DNA from: Anthopleura xanthogrammica
Taxonomy: Eukaryota; Cnidaria; Anthozoa; Actiniaria; Actiniidae
DNA length: 64,000 bases
Assembly: GCA_964019055.1 (NCBI GenBank)
Contig: OZ025206.1
Span: 9,340,486-9,404,485, forward strand
Direction: 5' to 3'
The notes under the pieces were generated by a model. The model did no database searches. It was not told the DNA's origin and was given only the letters and a program-made list of their open reading frames with translations. Position numbers and translations under genes: made by a program. Positions 25,001-36,100 of the stretch are shown one piece after another. Within the stretch, counting starts at the first letter, position 1; the number at the start of each line of letters is the position of its first letter.

Positions 25001-28000
25001 CTTTTGGAGATTACCTTGAAATAGTGAGGTAAGTGTATTATTCATTTTCTCAATCTTTATTCATCTTATTATATGAAACCTGCCAACATGCCAAATGATC
25101 CATTTTTTAAACCTGGTTTTCACTACAACGTAAGCACAAGCGCAAGGATAAAAAATGTTTGATACTTGTGCTTGCATTTGTTCCTGCTCTTGTGCTTGTG
25201 TCGTAGTGAAAACAGTATTCCTGCTTGTGTTTTGTGCTTGCGACTGTGCTTGCGTCACTAGTGAAAACCAGGCTTTAGTCACAGCTAACTTCATAATCTA
25301 TTTCATTGAGCAATACCCCTATTGCATTCCTGTTTTATTTCACTTAGGTCCATACTGTGTCTTCCATCCTCATTATCAAACAAGACATACTGTAAAAGAT
25401 GGAATGAACATCTTGAGGTGGGTTTATTAAGCTTCATATCCTTTATACATCCAGCCATAGCAATACTTCATGTTTACTAACAATAACTGTGATGTTAATA
25501 TGCCAACCATTTTCATAACGCTCTTCACAAGTTGCTTTGTTTCATCAGCCAATCAATCGCTGGTTGGCACATGAATGACAAAGGCTCATGTCACATAAAA
25601 ATTTTCCTATAATAGCTGGTGCAATCTATACATTAATTTGACCACTAGTATATAAAATTATTTCCATTTCTTTTAGGATTTGATTACGAGCAGTGAAGCT
25701 CAAGATGTATTGAGGCAGCAATTTAGCCTAACAAAAGACGTGAGATCCTTGCACAAACTCCTGGTGAGACAAAATGATATATCCTTGGTTTATACCTTGT
25801 GTTAGTTAAATCATAAATAAGCTGTATTAATCATTTTTGATTGGCAAAAGCCAAAAAGTCTAGAGTTGCCTGGGTTGTATGAAAAAGGGAGCATACTGAT
25901 TCTCTTTCTAAAAGATTTGATTGGATAAAATGCAAAATCAGTATCCCAGATGCCCTGTCAACCTAATGTTGGCCATGCAACGGCCAGGTGACAGATTGTT
26001 GATAGAGTAATGGTTGGATGTCAACCAACGGCCAGGTGACAGTAGATTGTTGATAGAGTAATGGTTGGATGTCAACCAACGGCCAGGTGACAGTAGATTG
26101 TTGATAGAGTAATGATGGGATGCCAACCAACTGCAGCTGACAGTTGATTGACAGGGCATTTGGAAAAGTTAATCTTTGATCAACGGAGCACGTTTAAATC
26201 TTGTTTGTATTTTTCTCCAGTTTGGTTGAGCTAGTGTGTAATCTACAATGTGACAGGCATTCCTTGATTTGTTAGCACACACTGTGAAAGGAATCCAAAA
26301 GGCCTATAATCCTCCTATGATCACGATCGGTGCGAGGAGATAGCGGAATGACGAGTGTACTCGTTGATCCACTACTCGCAAGATATTCGTTGATTTTCAT
26401 TGGCCCGACCAAGTCAACAAGGAACGCCTGTCTCATTCCTTTAACAGCGGGTGCGTAAAAACCAAATACTACAAGGAACTCCTGTCCAATGTAGATTACA
26501 TGTGCTATCTCAAAACACAAACAAGATTTTAAGGTGCTCCCTTGCATTGATATGGAGTCTGCTGCATAAGTCATGCTCTGCATATGAATTCACAGAAAGA
26601 TAGTGTGGTGCATGAAACTATGTTGGTGTAATATCTATTCAACAGACCATACCAGTGTGCAAGCTAAACCCACAGCATCCATTCTTGATCCCTACTGATC
26701 TTCAGACAGCTCAAAAAGAACTTCAAAAAGATCATAAGCAAGCAGTTCTTTTAGGTATTAAAAATACTCCACCTCAATATAATTCTACATACTTCTGTAC
26801 TGAAACACTGTCAAACTTCAAGCTTTGCTCAATCAATGGAAAGCAGGGATGTACCTGGTTAGTTGATTTGGGGGTCCACTGGACTCATATCGGTATATTT
26901 TAGGAAGAAAAACACAAGCAGAAATATATTTTCTGCATCCTATTGGACACACTCTATTAGATTTTTGAGTATATGATGCAGGATTGCGCATTTGGAAAAT
27001 CCCTGGGAAGGGTTTATGTTAAGATGTAAAGGTAAAAGGCAAATAACCAGCATTCATTTTGTAGTTCCTTCACAGTTTGGGCTGTAGCAGTTCTGAGTGC
27101 TCTTCTAGTTTACCCTTTATCCCTGCCATCCATTTTTAATGCCATTCAAAAGTCATTTTGCTTTGTTGGCTAGCATTGTAACCATTTCTTGTTGAGCATG
27201 TTGAGGTTTTCTTAATTAGGTGTATCAGTACTGGAACTTTGTTTAATAGTGGCCATGAAACACCTGATAGTCACATACAATGGTGACCCTTTCAATTTTG
27301 AGATGATCTTGAAAGGTATGTCATGGTTGAAAGTTCAATTCTTTCAGCTTGTTTACATCCATTTGAAATTATTACAGTGAGGACACTCGAACCGTGAACA
27401 CTTTGAGGTTTTTTCATACTTATTTTCTCCTTTATCCCTTGTGTGAATCGATTGGAAATATGATTTATTTTGAACAATAAGATTATTTGAGTTCAGTGCT
27501 TCATTTTCAGAAGGTTTGAAGCAGTAGAAAGTTCATAAAATAAAAAATATAAAAATATCAAGTGTTCATGGTTCGAGTGTCCTCACTGTAAAATGTAGAC
27601 AGAACATGGCAGTTGTAGTGCATTATAGTTACACAAAGTAAATACAGGACTCAGTACTGTCAACTCTTAGGGGTGATGGATGTAGTAAAAAATGGAGGCT
27701 TGAGAAGAAGCTGTGAATCGACCCTTTTAATAAATCCTACAATGCTTTATTTTCCGAGTTTGACGTCAAATTTATTCTTTTCAATTTCATTCAAAAGAAC
27801 AAATTTCAAAAGAATAAATGTGACGTCAAACGTGGAAAACAAAGCATTGTAGGATTTATTAAAAGAGTCTATATTAAATTACCGGTAAATGATGAATTCA
27901 ACTCTAAATTAGAGACATTCCAATGAACCTGGGCACTAGTAATTAATTTTAGTGATTTCTCAATTCAGAATACAAAAAATTTACTCAGAGGCCTGGCCAT

Positions 28001-28648
28001 ACAGCTCAGTATTTTGAAAGGGAAGTAGTGTTCAAGGTTAGTTTACTTGCATGTTTCACTGTAAGTTGTTTCTTGGATTGTTTGCTCAACTTTCTTGTTA
28101 TCAGTACAAACCCTACTACGGTATAATTCAGTATGGTGCAATCACATATACATTTCATATTCCATCATCATATGCAAACCAACAACATTATCATGTATTT
28201 TCCTTAGACATTTCTGTGACTGTAGCTTATACAGTATGTTTGTACTCGCCATTAGAGTCTCCAGCAGCTCAGTGGTAGAGCGTCCGACTAGCATACGGAG
28301 GGTCGTGGGTTCGATTCCCATCTAGGGATCAGAATTTTTTCTGAGTCCATTCAGTATGGTGCGATCACATATACATTTCATATTCCATCATCATACGCAA
28401 ACCAACATTATCATACGGTATAATTCAGTTGGACATAACCCTTGTTTATTCATTCTTTTTTCTAGGCCTTTGAGCATTTGCTAGCTTTGGAGTTAGTCAA
28501 ACCCATAGAAGGTTCATCAAAGAATGTACAAAAGGGATATCACTTGATGGTCTTACTGCTGAACACTAGACAGGTGATGGATGCTGTTGAAAAATACCCA
28601 GAGTGCCCTACAGATGTAAGACAATGGGCTAAAAGTGACTTGGAATAG
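22050..28648 (+). CDS. ORC4: Origin recognition complex subunit 4
   Basis: Thirteen exons: 22050..22201, 22288..22378, 23085..23160, 23965..24050, 24141..24189, 24319..24467, 24925..25028, 25348..25417, 25677..25763, 26646..26754, 27220..27315, 27969..28036, 28466..28648. They sum to 1320 bp, 439 aa (human 436). ORC4 is an AAA+ subunit of the nuclear complex that marks origins and loads MCM helicase. Walker A is GPRGSGKS (residues 73-80) and Walker B is FVLDEFDLF (about 161-169). These are followed by [20 protein letters not shown], sensor-1 region VVGLSCRLD and the [13 protein letters not shown] motif with the arginine-finger region. The C-terminal winged-helix part ends [14 protein letters not shown], close to vertebrate ORC4. 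All junctions are GT/AG. Introns carry several mobile fragments. Confidence 0.97.
22689..22708. repeat. Poly-G tract in ORC4 intron 2
   Basis: A run of about 20 G; a C tract of about 13 is at 22896-22908 in the same intron. Confidence 0.9.
23454..23579. mobile_element. Foldback element in ORC4 intron 3
   Basis: AGGCCCAGTTTAGACATC at the left and GATGT-type ACATCTAAACCAGGACT at the right are inverted copies. Internal CACATGTG and ATGCAAATGA blocks also pair. The terminal sequence resembles short elements elsewhere in the window. Confidence 0.65.
24555..24790. repeat. Interspersed TCCCTGACTTTTCC motif cluster in ORC4 intron 6
   Basis: CCCTGACTTTT or close variants occur about six times at irregular spacing. 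It resembles the CGTGATTCGTGA cluster in style but not in sequence. Confidence 0.55.
25109..25275. mobile_element. Foldback element in ORC4 intron 7
   Basis: AACCTGGTTTTCACTA at the left pairs with TAGTGAAAACCAGGCTT at the right. The interior is a degenerate series of GCAAGCACAAGCG-like words in both orientations, giving an extended hairpin of about 167 bp. Confidence 0.75.
25976..26135. repeat. 51-bp tandem repeat, about three copies, ORC4 intron 9
   Basis: Units beginning CGGCCAGGTGACAG start at 25981, 26029 and 26080 (48- and 51-bp spacing). Each contains GATTGTTGATAGAGTAATG. A degenerate fourth end follows to about 26155. Confidence 0.85.
27373..27590. mobile_element. Tc1/mariner-type MITE, copy 1 (ORC4 intron 11)
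   Basis: Ends CAGTGAGGACACTCGAACC and GGTTCGAGTGTCCTCACTG form terminal inverted repeats of about 27 bp, flanked on both sides by TA. CAGT termini with a TA target are typical of Tc1/mariner-derived MITEs. A near-identical copy in the opposite orientation lies at 46680-46892. Confidence 0.8.
27720..27869. mobile_element. Foldback element (~150 bp), ORC4 intron 11
   Basis: The arm beginning GACCCTTTTAATAAATCC at 27720 pairs almost throughout with the arm ending GGATTTATTAAAAGAGTC at 27869. Both arms contain TTTGACGTCA. The GACCCTTTT end resembles the element at 37433-37674. Confidence 0.75.
28258..28328 (+). pseudogene. tRNA-Ala(AGC)-like sequence (tRNA pseudogene or SINE head)
   Basis: A 71-nt segment can be folded as a tRNA. 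It has an A-box CAGCTCAGTGGTAGAGC with a D stem GCTC/GAGC, an anticodon loop CTAGCAT (anticodon AGC, Ala), and a B-box T arm GTGGG-TTCGATT-CCCAT. The acceptor stem has a C-A mismatch, the anticodon stem has an A-A mismatch, and the G3-U70 pair needed for alanylation is reversed, so it is probably not functional. It sits in ORC4 intron 12 between two copies of an about 70-bp sequence (about 28130-28197 and 28351-28415). Confidence 0.6.
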
Positions 28649-29281
28649 GTTGATGGTTGGGAAAACTGTTGATATCCACATGCATACCCTAATGACTCAA
28701 GACATGGCAGTACTGGCAAAGTAAAAACTCTCTTAACAATGAGTTCTGGCAGCCAGGTTATTGTGACTAATGCAGCTACATGTACAGACTATCAAGCACA
28801 TCAAACAAGTAAAAACAAACAAGATGACTGTACAGTCATGTGTAAAGTTGCCATTTGACTCTTGTTTAAAACTCCAATTACTGCAAGACTCAAAATAATT
28901 CTCTTGTCATGGATATGTTGGAGCAGATTCTTTGAGCTTGGAGACAGCTTTTGGTCATCTAGATTTAAAGTCAGGCTGCATGAAGGCTAGATTTTGGTTT
29001 CCATCCATCAAAATGGCACAAATATAAAATTATTTTTCTATCCTGAAGAGTGTATGATAGGGGAAAAAACTATTACACTTGTAACAGATCTTGTTTATTA
29101 AATCATTTATCAAAATTTAGTGCAGTGGTTGCCCACCAAATGCAGGTCTTACTGTAACATGCATCTGTACATCGTACATCAATCATTCGTGAAAGCATCT
29201 AACGCAGACATGTGTAATTAAATTGCAACTTGTACTGAGTAAAATTTAACATGTTGAAATTTATTCTCAAAAGCAAGTACA
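28649..29281. other. Convergent 3' region between ORC4 and BBS12
   Basis: About 630 bp holding the 3' UTRs of the two convergent genes. No further gene or repeat seen. Confidence 0.6.
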
Positions 29282-32200
29282 TTAGTTGGTACTAGCTTGA
29301 CCTCCAGTTATAACTGCCATGTCTGACTGTAACATCAGGCATACAACACCTATAGCTTTAGACCATGCATTCTTTTTTGCAATAAAGTCATCAGCTACTT
29401 GAGGATATTGCCAACCTGACAATAGTTGGTCATGGTCATCAAGTGCTTCTTGTATCACAGTATGGGCTTGACCATAGTTCATCATGCATCCACTGTTAGA
29501 TAATAGATTGATAAGAAATTCTACAAGTCCATCTGCAAATGCTGTATAAACTGCTGGACGATAGAATGATAGACTCATTTGCAACCAACTTGAGGATTTA
29601 CTGGGCTTATCTTTGAGGTGGTCAGGATTCTCTGTCAATTCCAAATTCAATCAATAAAAGTTAGGGCTAAGCTAGTATATGAGATTTAAAGTGTTTCTGA
29701 ATGTATGTTGCATATGTTGGATTTTTGGCTTCCGTTGATCAAAGAAATAGCTCAGACTGTTGGAAATGCAATTAAAGGAAGCCAAAAACCCAGGCAACCC
29801 AACTCGAATTATAGCTAGTAACTAATTTTGGTTGGCATGATTATGAAAATTAGCTTAACAACATGGTGAAGTGCTGAAAACAAAGGTTTGGAAATTGTGA
29901 CCTGTTTATTACGTATACGGGAAAGTTAAAAGGCATTGCAATACATATTGAGGTGTCTTCTCACCTGATATTTTTCTGAGTTTCTGTATACATGTCATTT
30001 CAGTTCTTCCAGCACCTGGTAAAATACACCCACTGTTGATGGTATTTCTAAGGCAGAAAACACAATTCCAGAATGTTAATTCTAAATCCATTATGAGCTG
30101 CTCAGATGGCCCACATAACAACACTGTTTGCAAAGGCTCTTGATCTTCTATGGGTTCTTTCATATTTTCTTTTAATGCATGAGGATTTCTCCCAGACTGC
30201 TGCAAAGCTCTTTGGTTTTCAGCCAGTTTTAATACTACTAAAACTCCCTTATCATTTGTCATCTGAGGCTGTGGTCCATTCCAGTGATGAAGGAAAACAG
30301 GCTTACCGACATGAGACTCCTTCAAGTCTGAAAGATATACTACAGCTGTTGAACTAAGTGAGTGAGACAAAAGCTGAACTGTTTTTGGTGAAATGCCTGA
30401 AAATGTTTGTATTTTCAATGCTTGACAGCTGTCCTCTAGGTCTTTATCAATGTTCCCTCTTGCAATCACAACACCTATCTTTAATCTTCTTAAAACACTT
30501 AAAATCCTTTGAAGCCAGGAGGTATTGCTGGTGGATAGGTTTTTATAAGAGTCTTCATTGAAAACCCTTTTGGTCTGAAATGAGTCTTTAAACCCAGCAT
30601 GTCTAAACTCCTCTGTGATGTCTCCATTTACCAAAGCAACACGTAGAGCAACCAGTGAAAAATCTCCTACTAGATGTGCTTTTTGATGCAAGAAGATTCC
30701 ACTAACTACTTGAGAATGTCCACTTGTTGGTCCAATAATTCTCTCAATATTTATAGAATTTTCATCCACATCAAATCTATTTAAATTCATGTTTTTCCTA
30801 CTGGAAGATATCTGATGAAAGATGACCTCCACTGCAAGAGCCATCACTTTGTCTTTTCCGTGAGATAACATTTTCCCAAGTCTTTCAAGATTGTCTTTTC
30901 CTATGAAGTCCAAATTAAAGCTTCCTTTAGAATCTCCTTGTGCTTGATAAGATTCTTGTTCTCTTTGTGTTTTAGGAGAATCAATAGAGAAGTTACGACA
31001 GCTTTTTAAGATTTCTGAAACATTTTTCCCAGTTGACACCTTAGGTGATATTACTTTTTGTCCTAAAAAACTAAGATCCTTTAGCATTTGATCCATTTTT
31101 TCCAATTCTGATTTATTAGTTGATATATTGGTAATTGGTTTTGAGTTATTTTTATGAGCCATTTGTTCTGAAGAACTTGCAGATTTGCAGACAACTTCCG
31201 ACTCTTTGTTAACAAGTTTTCTTTGAGATGTTCCAACACTGTCAGGTAGATCATCAAAACAGGAGTCAAACTCATCCTCAACTGTATCATCAAATATTAA
31301 AGGTTCCCTAGAAGGATTTCCTGTAATGACTGAGCAACATTGAGAATCTTCCATGAATATCATCTTGTTGAGGGTTTGGTTGCTTTTAGGCAATTTTGCA
31401 ACCAAGTTTTGCGTCTCTTTTTTATTTTCATTACCATCCATGCTCAGAGAAAGTGCAAGAGATCCATCATCACTTGTATGTACAGCGTCTCCCTCATCAA
31501 TATCATCTTCAGTAGTTATCCATACTTTTTCAATTATAAACCTAGATGGCCTGGAGCCAGTTGAACTGGAATCTTCCTGTGATATCCGTATGCTTGACAG
31601 CATATCACCATGTTTACTTCTCTCATTAATTGTCTCTTGTATTGGGAGTGCAATTTCTTCAAGAACTTGAAAGCAGTTAAACAATGCTTCATCAAAAAGT
31701 TTACTTATGATAGATACAGGAACACCCTGAAATAAAAGCAAATCAACAGAAATGTTAGACATGAAAGGTCAACAGATATCAATATTACTGCGATTCATGC
31801 AAGATTCACCATCAGTGCAAGGTAATGTAGCTTACAGATAAACACAATTGAGTATCTGTTACAGTACATGTATGTTATGATATATTTAGCAGATGGACAC
31901 TCACCTCATGTTGTAGTGTTAATGCTGATCTACTCCAAAAACCTATCATACAAACTAAGGTTTTACATCCACAACCATCTGTCTTGTGCATTGCTTGACA
32001 TGCATCATTGATGATGTACCCTACAGGATGCTAGATATTGTACAAATGTCAATCATTACTTCCCATCTCCTTTACTACAGTATATCAACTAGTACTAGAA
32101 TCTTCTTTTTATTGTTTTATTTTTTGTCCCCTATTGGAGGGAGGGGGAAGGAAGTTGCAAGACAATGGTGTTAATAATCTTGTAGCTCCCATAGGAACTG

Positions 32201-32932
32201 CAAGATAATTAGGAACTGTGAAAAGGGACCTTATACAGGGCTCAAAATAACGGCTGGTCAATGGTCAATGTCTGGCCAAATTTGGTACTTGACTGGTCAA
32301 ATACAGTTTTGAATGGACATGTTGACTGGTCATATTTGAAAAAAAAATTATACGCCAGACATCTTGACCGGCATATGAATGGCCGTTATTTTGAGCCCTG
32401 TTATGCATGGTAGTATCAAGATGTACATATTAAGAGGAATGATAAATGTATGTCTACAAACCTCAACTTCCAAGTATTGAAGAATCTTGGCAGCACTGCT
32501 GCATATGATTACATCTCTATCATCTTCACCATTAACACAACACTTGGTACTAAACAGTGAGGAATATCAAGACTTCATCAAATTACACTGTATTACTACC
32601 ATAGAGCCACAGTTATAAGCCCTGGGCTTATACAACTTCATATTGCGAATTTTATTCTACTGTAACTTACCTATGGGAAGGTCCAAGCAGAGTCTTGATG
32701 GAAGATGCTGTCATGAACAAATAGAAAAACTGATCATTCCAAAACCAATAAGGTTAAGCTTAAATAGAAAGAAGCAGGGCATGGCAGAAGAGGTCAAAAT
32801 ATGTATTTTTCTTGTAAGCCTTTTAATTAAGACTTAAAATTGGAAAAGTGCACTTTAAAAAACATATAGAACAATTATATAAGCCTCCTTACCAATAGCT
32901 TGTGCTGCTTGTAAACTTCCCTTTACATTCAT
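29282..32932 (-). CDS. BBS12: Bardet-Biedl syndrome 12 protein (chaperonin-like)
   Basis: Six minus-strand exons: 32932..32893, 32707..32671, 32549..32462, 32030..31905, 31726..29965, 29631..29282 (2403 bp, 800 aa). BBS12 is a divergent group II chaperonin relative that, with BBS6 and BBS10, helps assemble the BBSome for ciliary trafficking. Matches to vertebrate BBS12 as I know it include KTLLGPS near the N-terminus, LGVPISI-like QGVPVSIIS, the block GDITEEFRHAGF, and near the C-terminus SSSWLQMSLSFYRPAV and LMLQSDMAVITGG. The central part (about residues 130-400) is Ser/Asp-rich and unlike vertebrate sequences, which accounts for the greater length (human about 710). Small N-terminal exons of 40 and 37 bp were joined by frame and homology. 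It is head to head with COQ10. Confidence 0.88.
32235..32402. mobile_element. Foldback element, GGGCTCAAAATAACGGC family
   Basis: ACAGGGCTCAAAATAACGGC at the left and GCCGTTATTTTGAGCCCTGT at the right are perfect 20-bp inverted repeats. The interior contains TGGTCAA/TTGACCA words. It is in BBS12 intron 3. Ends match the elements at 955-1139 and near 36810. Confidence 0.85.
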
Positions 32933-33115
32933 GGTATTCGTTCTATGTATTTTTCACAGAGAAACATTGCTGTCAAAATCCATCCTGTGATCCGCCATGT
33001 TGGACGTGTAAGTGTATTGAGGTCTGGTAACAAATTTATCCGAGTATTTTCCGGGTTTTTTCCGAGTAGTACTCGGCAAATGACGCCATAAATTATTATT
33101 TATTTGAGATCCAAG
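32933..33115. promoter_or_regulatory. Bidirectional promoter of BBS12 and COQ10
   Basis: Only 183 bp separate the BBS12 and COQ10 start codons, which face away from each other. The segment has YY1-like cores CCGCCATGTTGG (about 32993-33004) and AAGATGGCGGCC overlapping the COQ10 ATG (33113-33124). It also has a repeated CCGAGTA word near 33042 and 33061. No TATA box in a typical position. The shared promoter is inferred from geometry. Confidence 0.6.
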
Positions 33116-36100
33116 ATGGCGGCCGGTTCGTTTGGTGTGATACTCCGATTAGCTCGTTTACCCCTCAATTCCTCCATACAGCGGACTTGTTTTAGGTAAT
33201 TATAGAGAGAGATATCTTTTGTCTGCCTCATATCTGTAATACTGAATGATTTTGTTCTATTTAGGTCTGTAAATGTCTGTAATCGCTGGCGATTACTTTC
33301 TTCCTGTGCCAACAAAAATGCTAACACAGACGACGAGCTGAAATTTTTAAAGAACCAAGAAGATTTTTATTTATCACCGCCTAGAACTGTTTTGATTCCA
33401 AGGAGAACTTTTATTACTGGTTTTATACCTAGACCAGGTGCTAAGGCACGAAGAAAAAAATATTCGGAAAGGAGAATATTAGGGTATGTAAAAAAGCTTA
33501 ACTTAATGTAAGCATCCTACTGTATCTCAAACAAGCTAAAATCTGCCAAAAACTAAAAATCATGCTTCTTTCGTTGTTAATGTTATCTATAAATGTATTT
33601 CTTCACTAGAAATTTTGTTTACCTTCTGTCACTTTCGGATAATTTTATTCAAAACATTCATATGATAAAGAAGACAGCATCAATATGCAAAGAATTTTTG
33701 TGGGCAAAGGTCGAAACTAACCAACGTCTATATTCTCGTAATTCACTTGTGGTAATACCTTTATTCCTTTATAAAGGAAGTAGTAGAGCTCATTATGTAT
33801 GATTTGGGAGGTTCTGCAGCAGCACAGACAAGACATGTACAGTACCAGCACTAGCACTCAAGATAGCTGTCATTCTTGACTCCAGAGCCCTGTCATTCTT
33901 ACTGCACATGCTCAACAAAATCCTGGAAACTCTAGGAAACCCTAGAATTTTAAGAGCTCTGATTGGTTATAATATTTCTCACAATAATTGATTAAAAAAC
34001 AGCACTGACAATCACAAGAGTCCTTGAATAAAGGATAGAAATTGCCTTTAGACTCAATAGAATGGCAGAGCAGCTGTAAAGCAAAAAAAACGTCATTTTT
34101 CAAGAGTAAAGTAAAAACTATTGATTTAAGGAACGTGTGCTCTTGCTATAATTCATATTCAAACATATGTATTACATACCAGGTAGCCATATTTCTGACT
34201 ACCATGGACTAGGGTTTCCCAGAGTCTCTGGCATTTTGTTGGGCATAAGCAGTAAGAATGACAAGGCTCTGGGGTCGAGAGTGGATAGCTGTCAACTTGT
34301 CCAATGTGGCTGTGTATAATATGTTTTTGACAATCACACAACACTTGTATGAACATGAAGGTGTTCCATCACGTCACTCAGCTTAAATTATTCACCAAGC
34401 ATTCTCATTGGTTATGCATGTTGGTATTAACTTCCATCGCTTTTGTCTTAAATGCCTCCTGGTTGGCTCAGTTGGTTGAGCACCAGTCTGTTCCAGTCTG
34501 TTGTGCAGGGGAAGGGGTTTCAAGCTGGACCTACAATTGCCTGTGGTCTTAAATAATCTGAGTAGAAGGTGGTGTCTAAAAATATCTGCTAATGGTCAGA
34601 CCTTTAGCATCAATATCAGCCAGCAGTCTTTACTGAAAATAATGGTATTACCCATTGGGTCTTAGTTGGTATCGCCCTTGGGGTTTCTGTGTAGATTTAC
34701 TGTAGATGTACATTTGTAAACGCTACACTTCTGAGTGCTGTCATGCAATCAAAATCTGGTTCTAGTACAGGTATTCTAGTACCCAGAGTGCCTGATTGAT
34801 TATGATTGATTCACACACAGGTATTCTATGGAAGATCTTTATGCAGTGGTGGCAGATGTTGATGATTACAAGAACTTTGTTCCTTGGTGTAGAAATTCCT
34901 CTACATTATCACGGAAACCAGGCCATTTTAAGGCCAGAATCTGTGTTGGTTTCCCACCTTTTTTATCAGAAACATACACTTCTGTGGTTACAGTGGTACC
35001 TCCTAACATGGTTACAGTAAGTTTGCTTTATGTTTATTTTGCAGAAGTGTAAAATGGCCTTTATGTTGACTTGAGTTTGTTGTAAAGGTGTGAGTCCTGG
35101 TGGCATAGACCCATTCGAAAAATAGCCACTTCTAATTAACATATTTTCTAAATTTAATGCGTCAAGAGAAGTAAAACATGTCAATTGAAAGAAGATAATA
35201 TAAATAAGGATTCTGTGAAAAATTTGTGATCAAAAAGTTAGTGGTTATTTTAGAAGTAAGTTACTGCAGTGCAAAGTGTGTAAATGACACCAAAGCGAGG
35301 CTAGTCAGTATTGATCAGCAACATCTGATACTTATATCTGTAAATTCACCCCGCAATAACTCAAAAGAAAAAAAATGAAATGGCTTTGACATTTTCCCTA
35401 TTCACTCCTTTTTGGATGCTCTTTCCTGTAAAAAGTGATATATTGATAAAATTTTTGATTGACAAAGTTTGAATAGAAAAGTAAAGAATCGCCATTTTTA
35501 GAATCGGTCTATAGTTAGATCCTAATTTCTATGCTTGTCATAAAAATACTCTCTCCAAAATAGTCAGTTAATTAGCAATAACCATTCATTGTAATTAAAA
35601 TTAGTGATATCTAAGTGAAAAGAACAAGAAAATGTGCTTTGAACTTCCCTGTTGTTTTTAAAAAGTGGACTTTTTGAGGACCTTGTTCTAGTGGTCTTCA
35701 GGTCTGTGGACTGCTAGGGAACAAGACACTTAACTTAAAGCTGTTATTAATAAATTATATTGTCCTTGACCTTGTCTGTGAAACCCTAAAAGTATCATGT
35801 TACCAGTAAAGAAATTAATAAGAAACTTAGTCAAAAACATATTATTTGGTTGTCATAATAATTTGCTAATAAAATCATTTGAAAAAATATGAATATTAGG
35901 CAAAAGTAAAATAGTTAAATAATAGTTATTAGAAAAAACCTACTAATGGTCTATCACCAATCGAGCCCTGTGATTGGCTGAGCTACTAGGGGTCTATTAG
36001 TGATAGACCTCTAGTAGCGAAAAGCGCCAGTTTTGAAAACCAAAAAATATATATTTAAAGCAAAATCCAAAACTTTTTGCATCCTTTTATTGGACCGATT

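Noticed and set aside
28258..28328. Functional tRNA-Ala gene
   Set aside because: Two stem mismatches, a reversed position 3-70 pair and the duplicated setting argue for a tRNA-derived repeat or pseudogene.
33020..33040. RFX X-box in the BBS12/COQ10 promoter
   Set aside because: Only a GGTAAC half site is present; the left half does not match the consensus.
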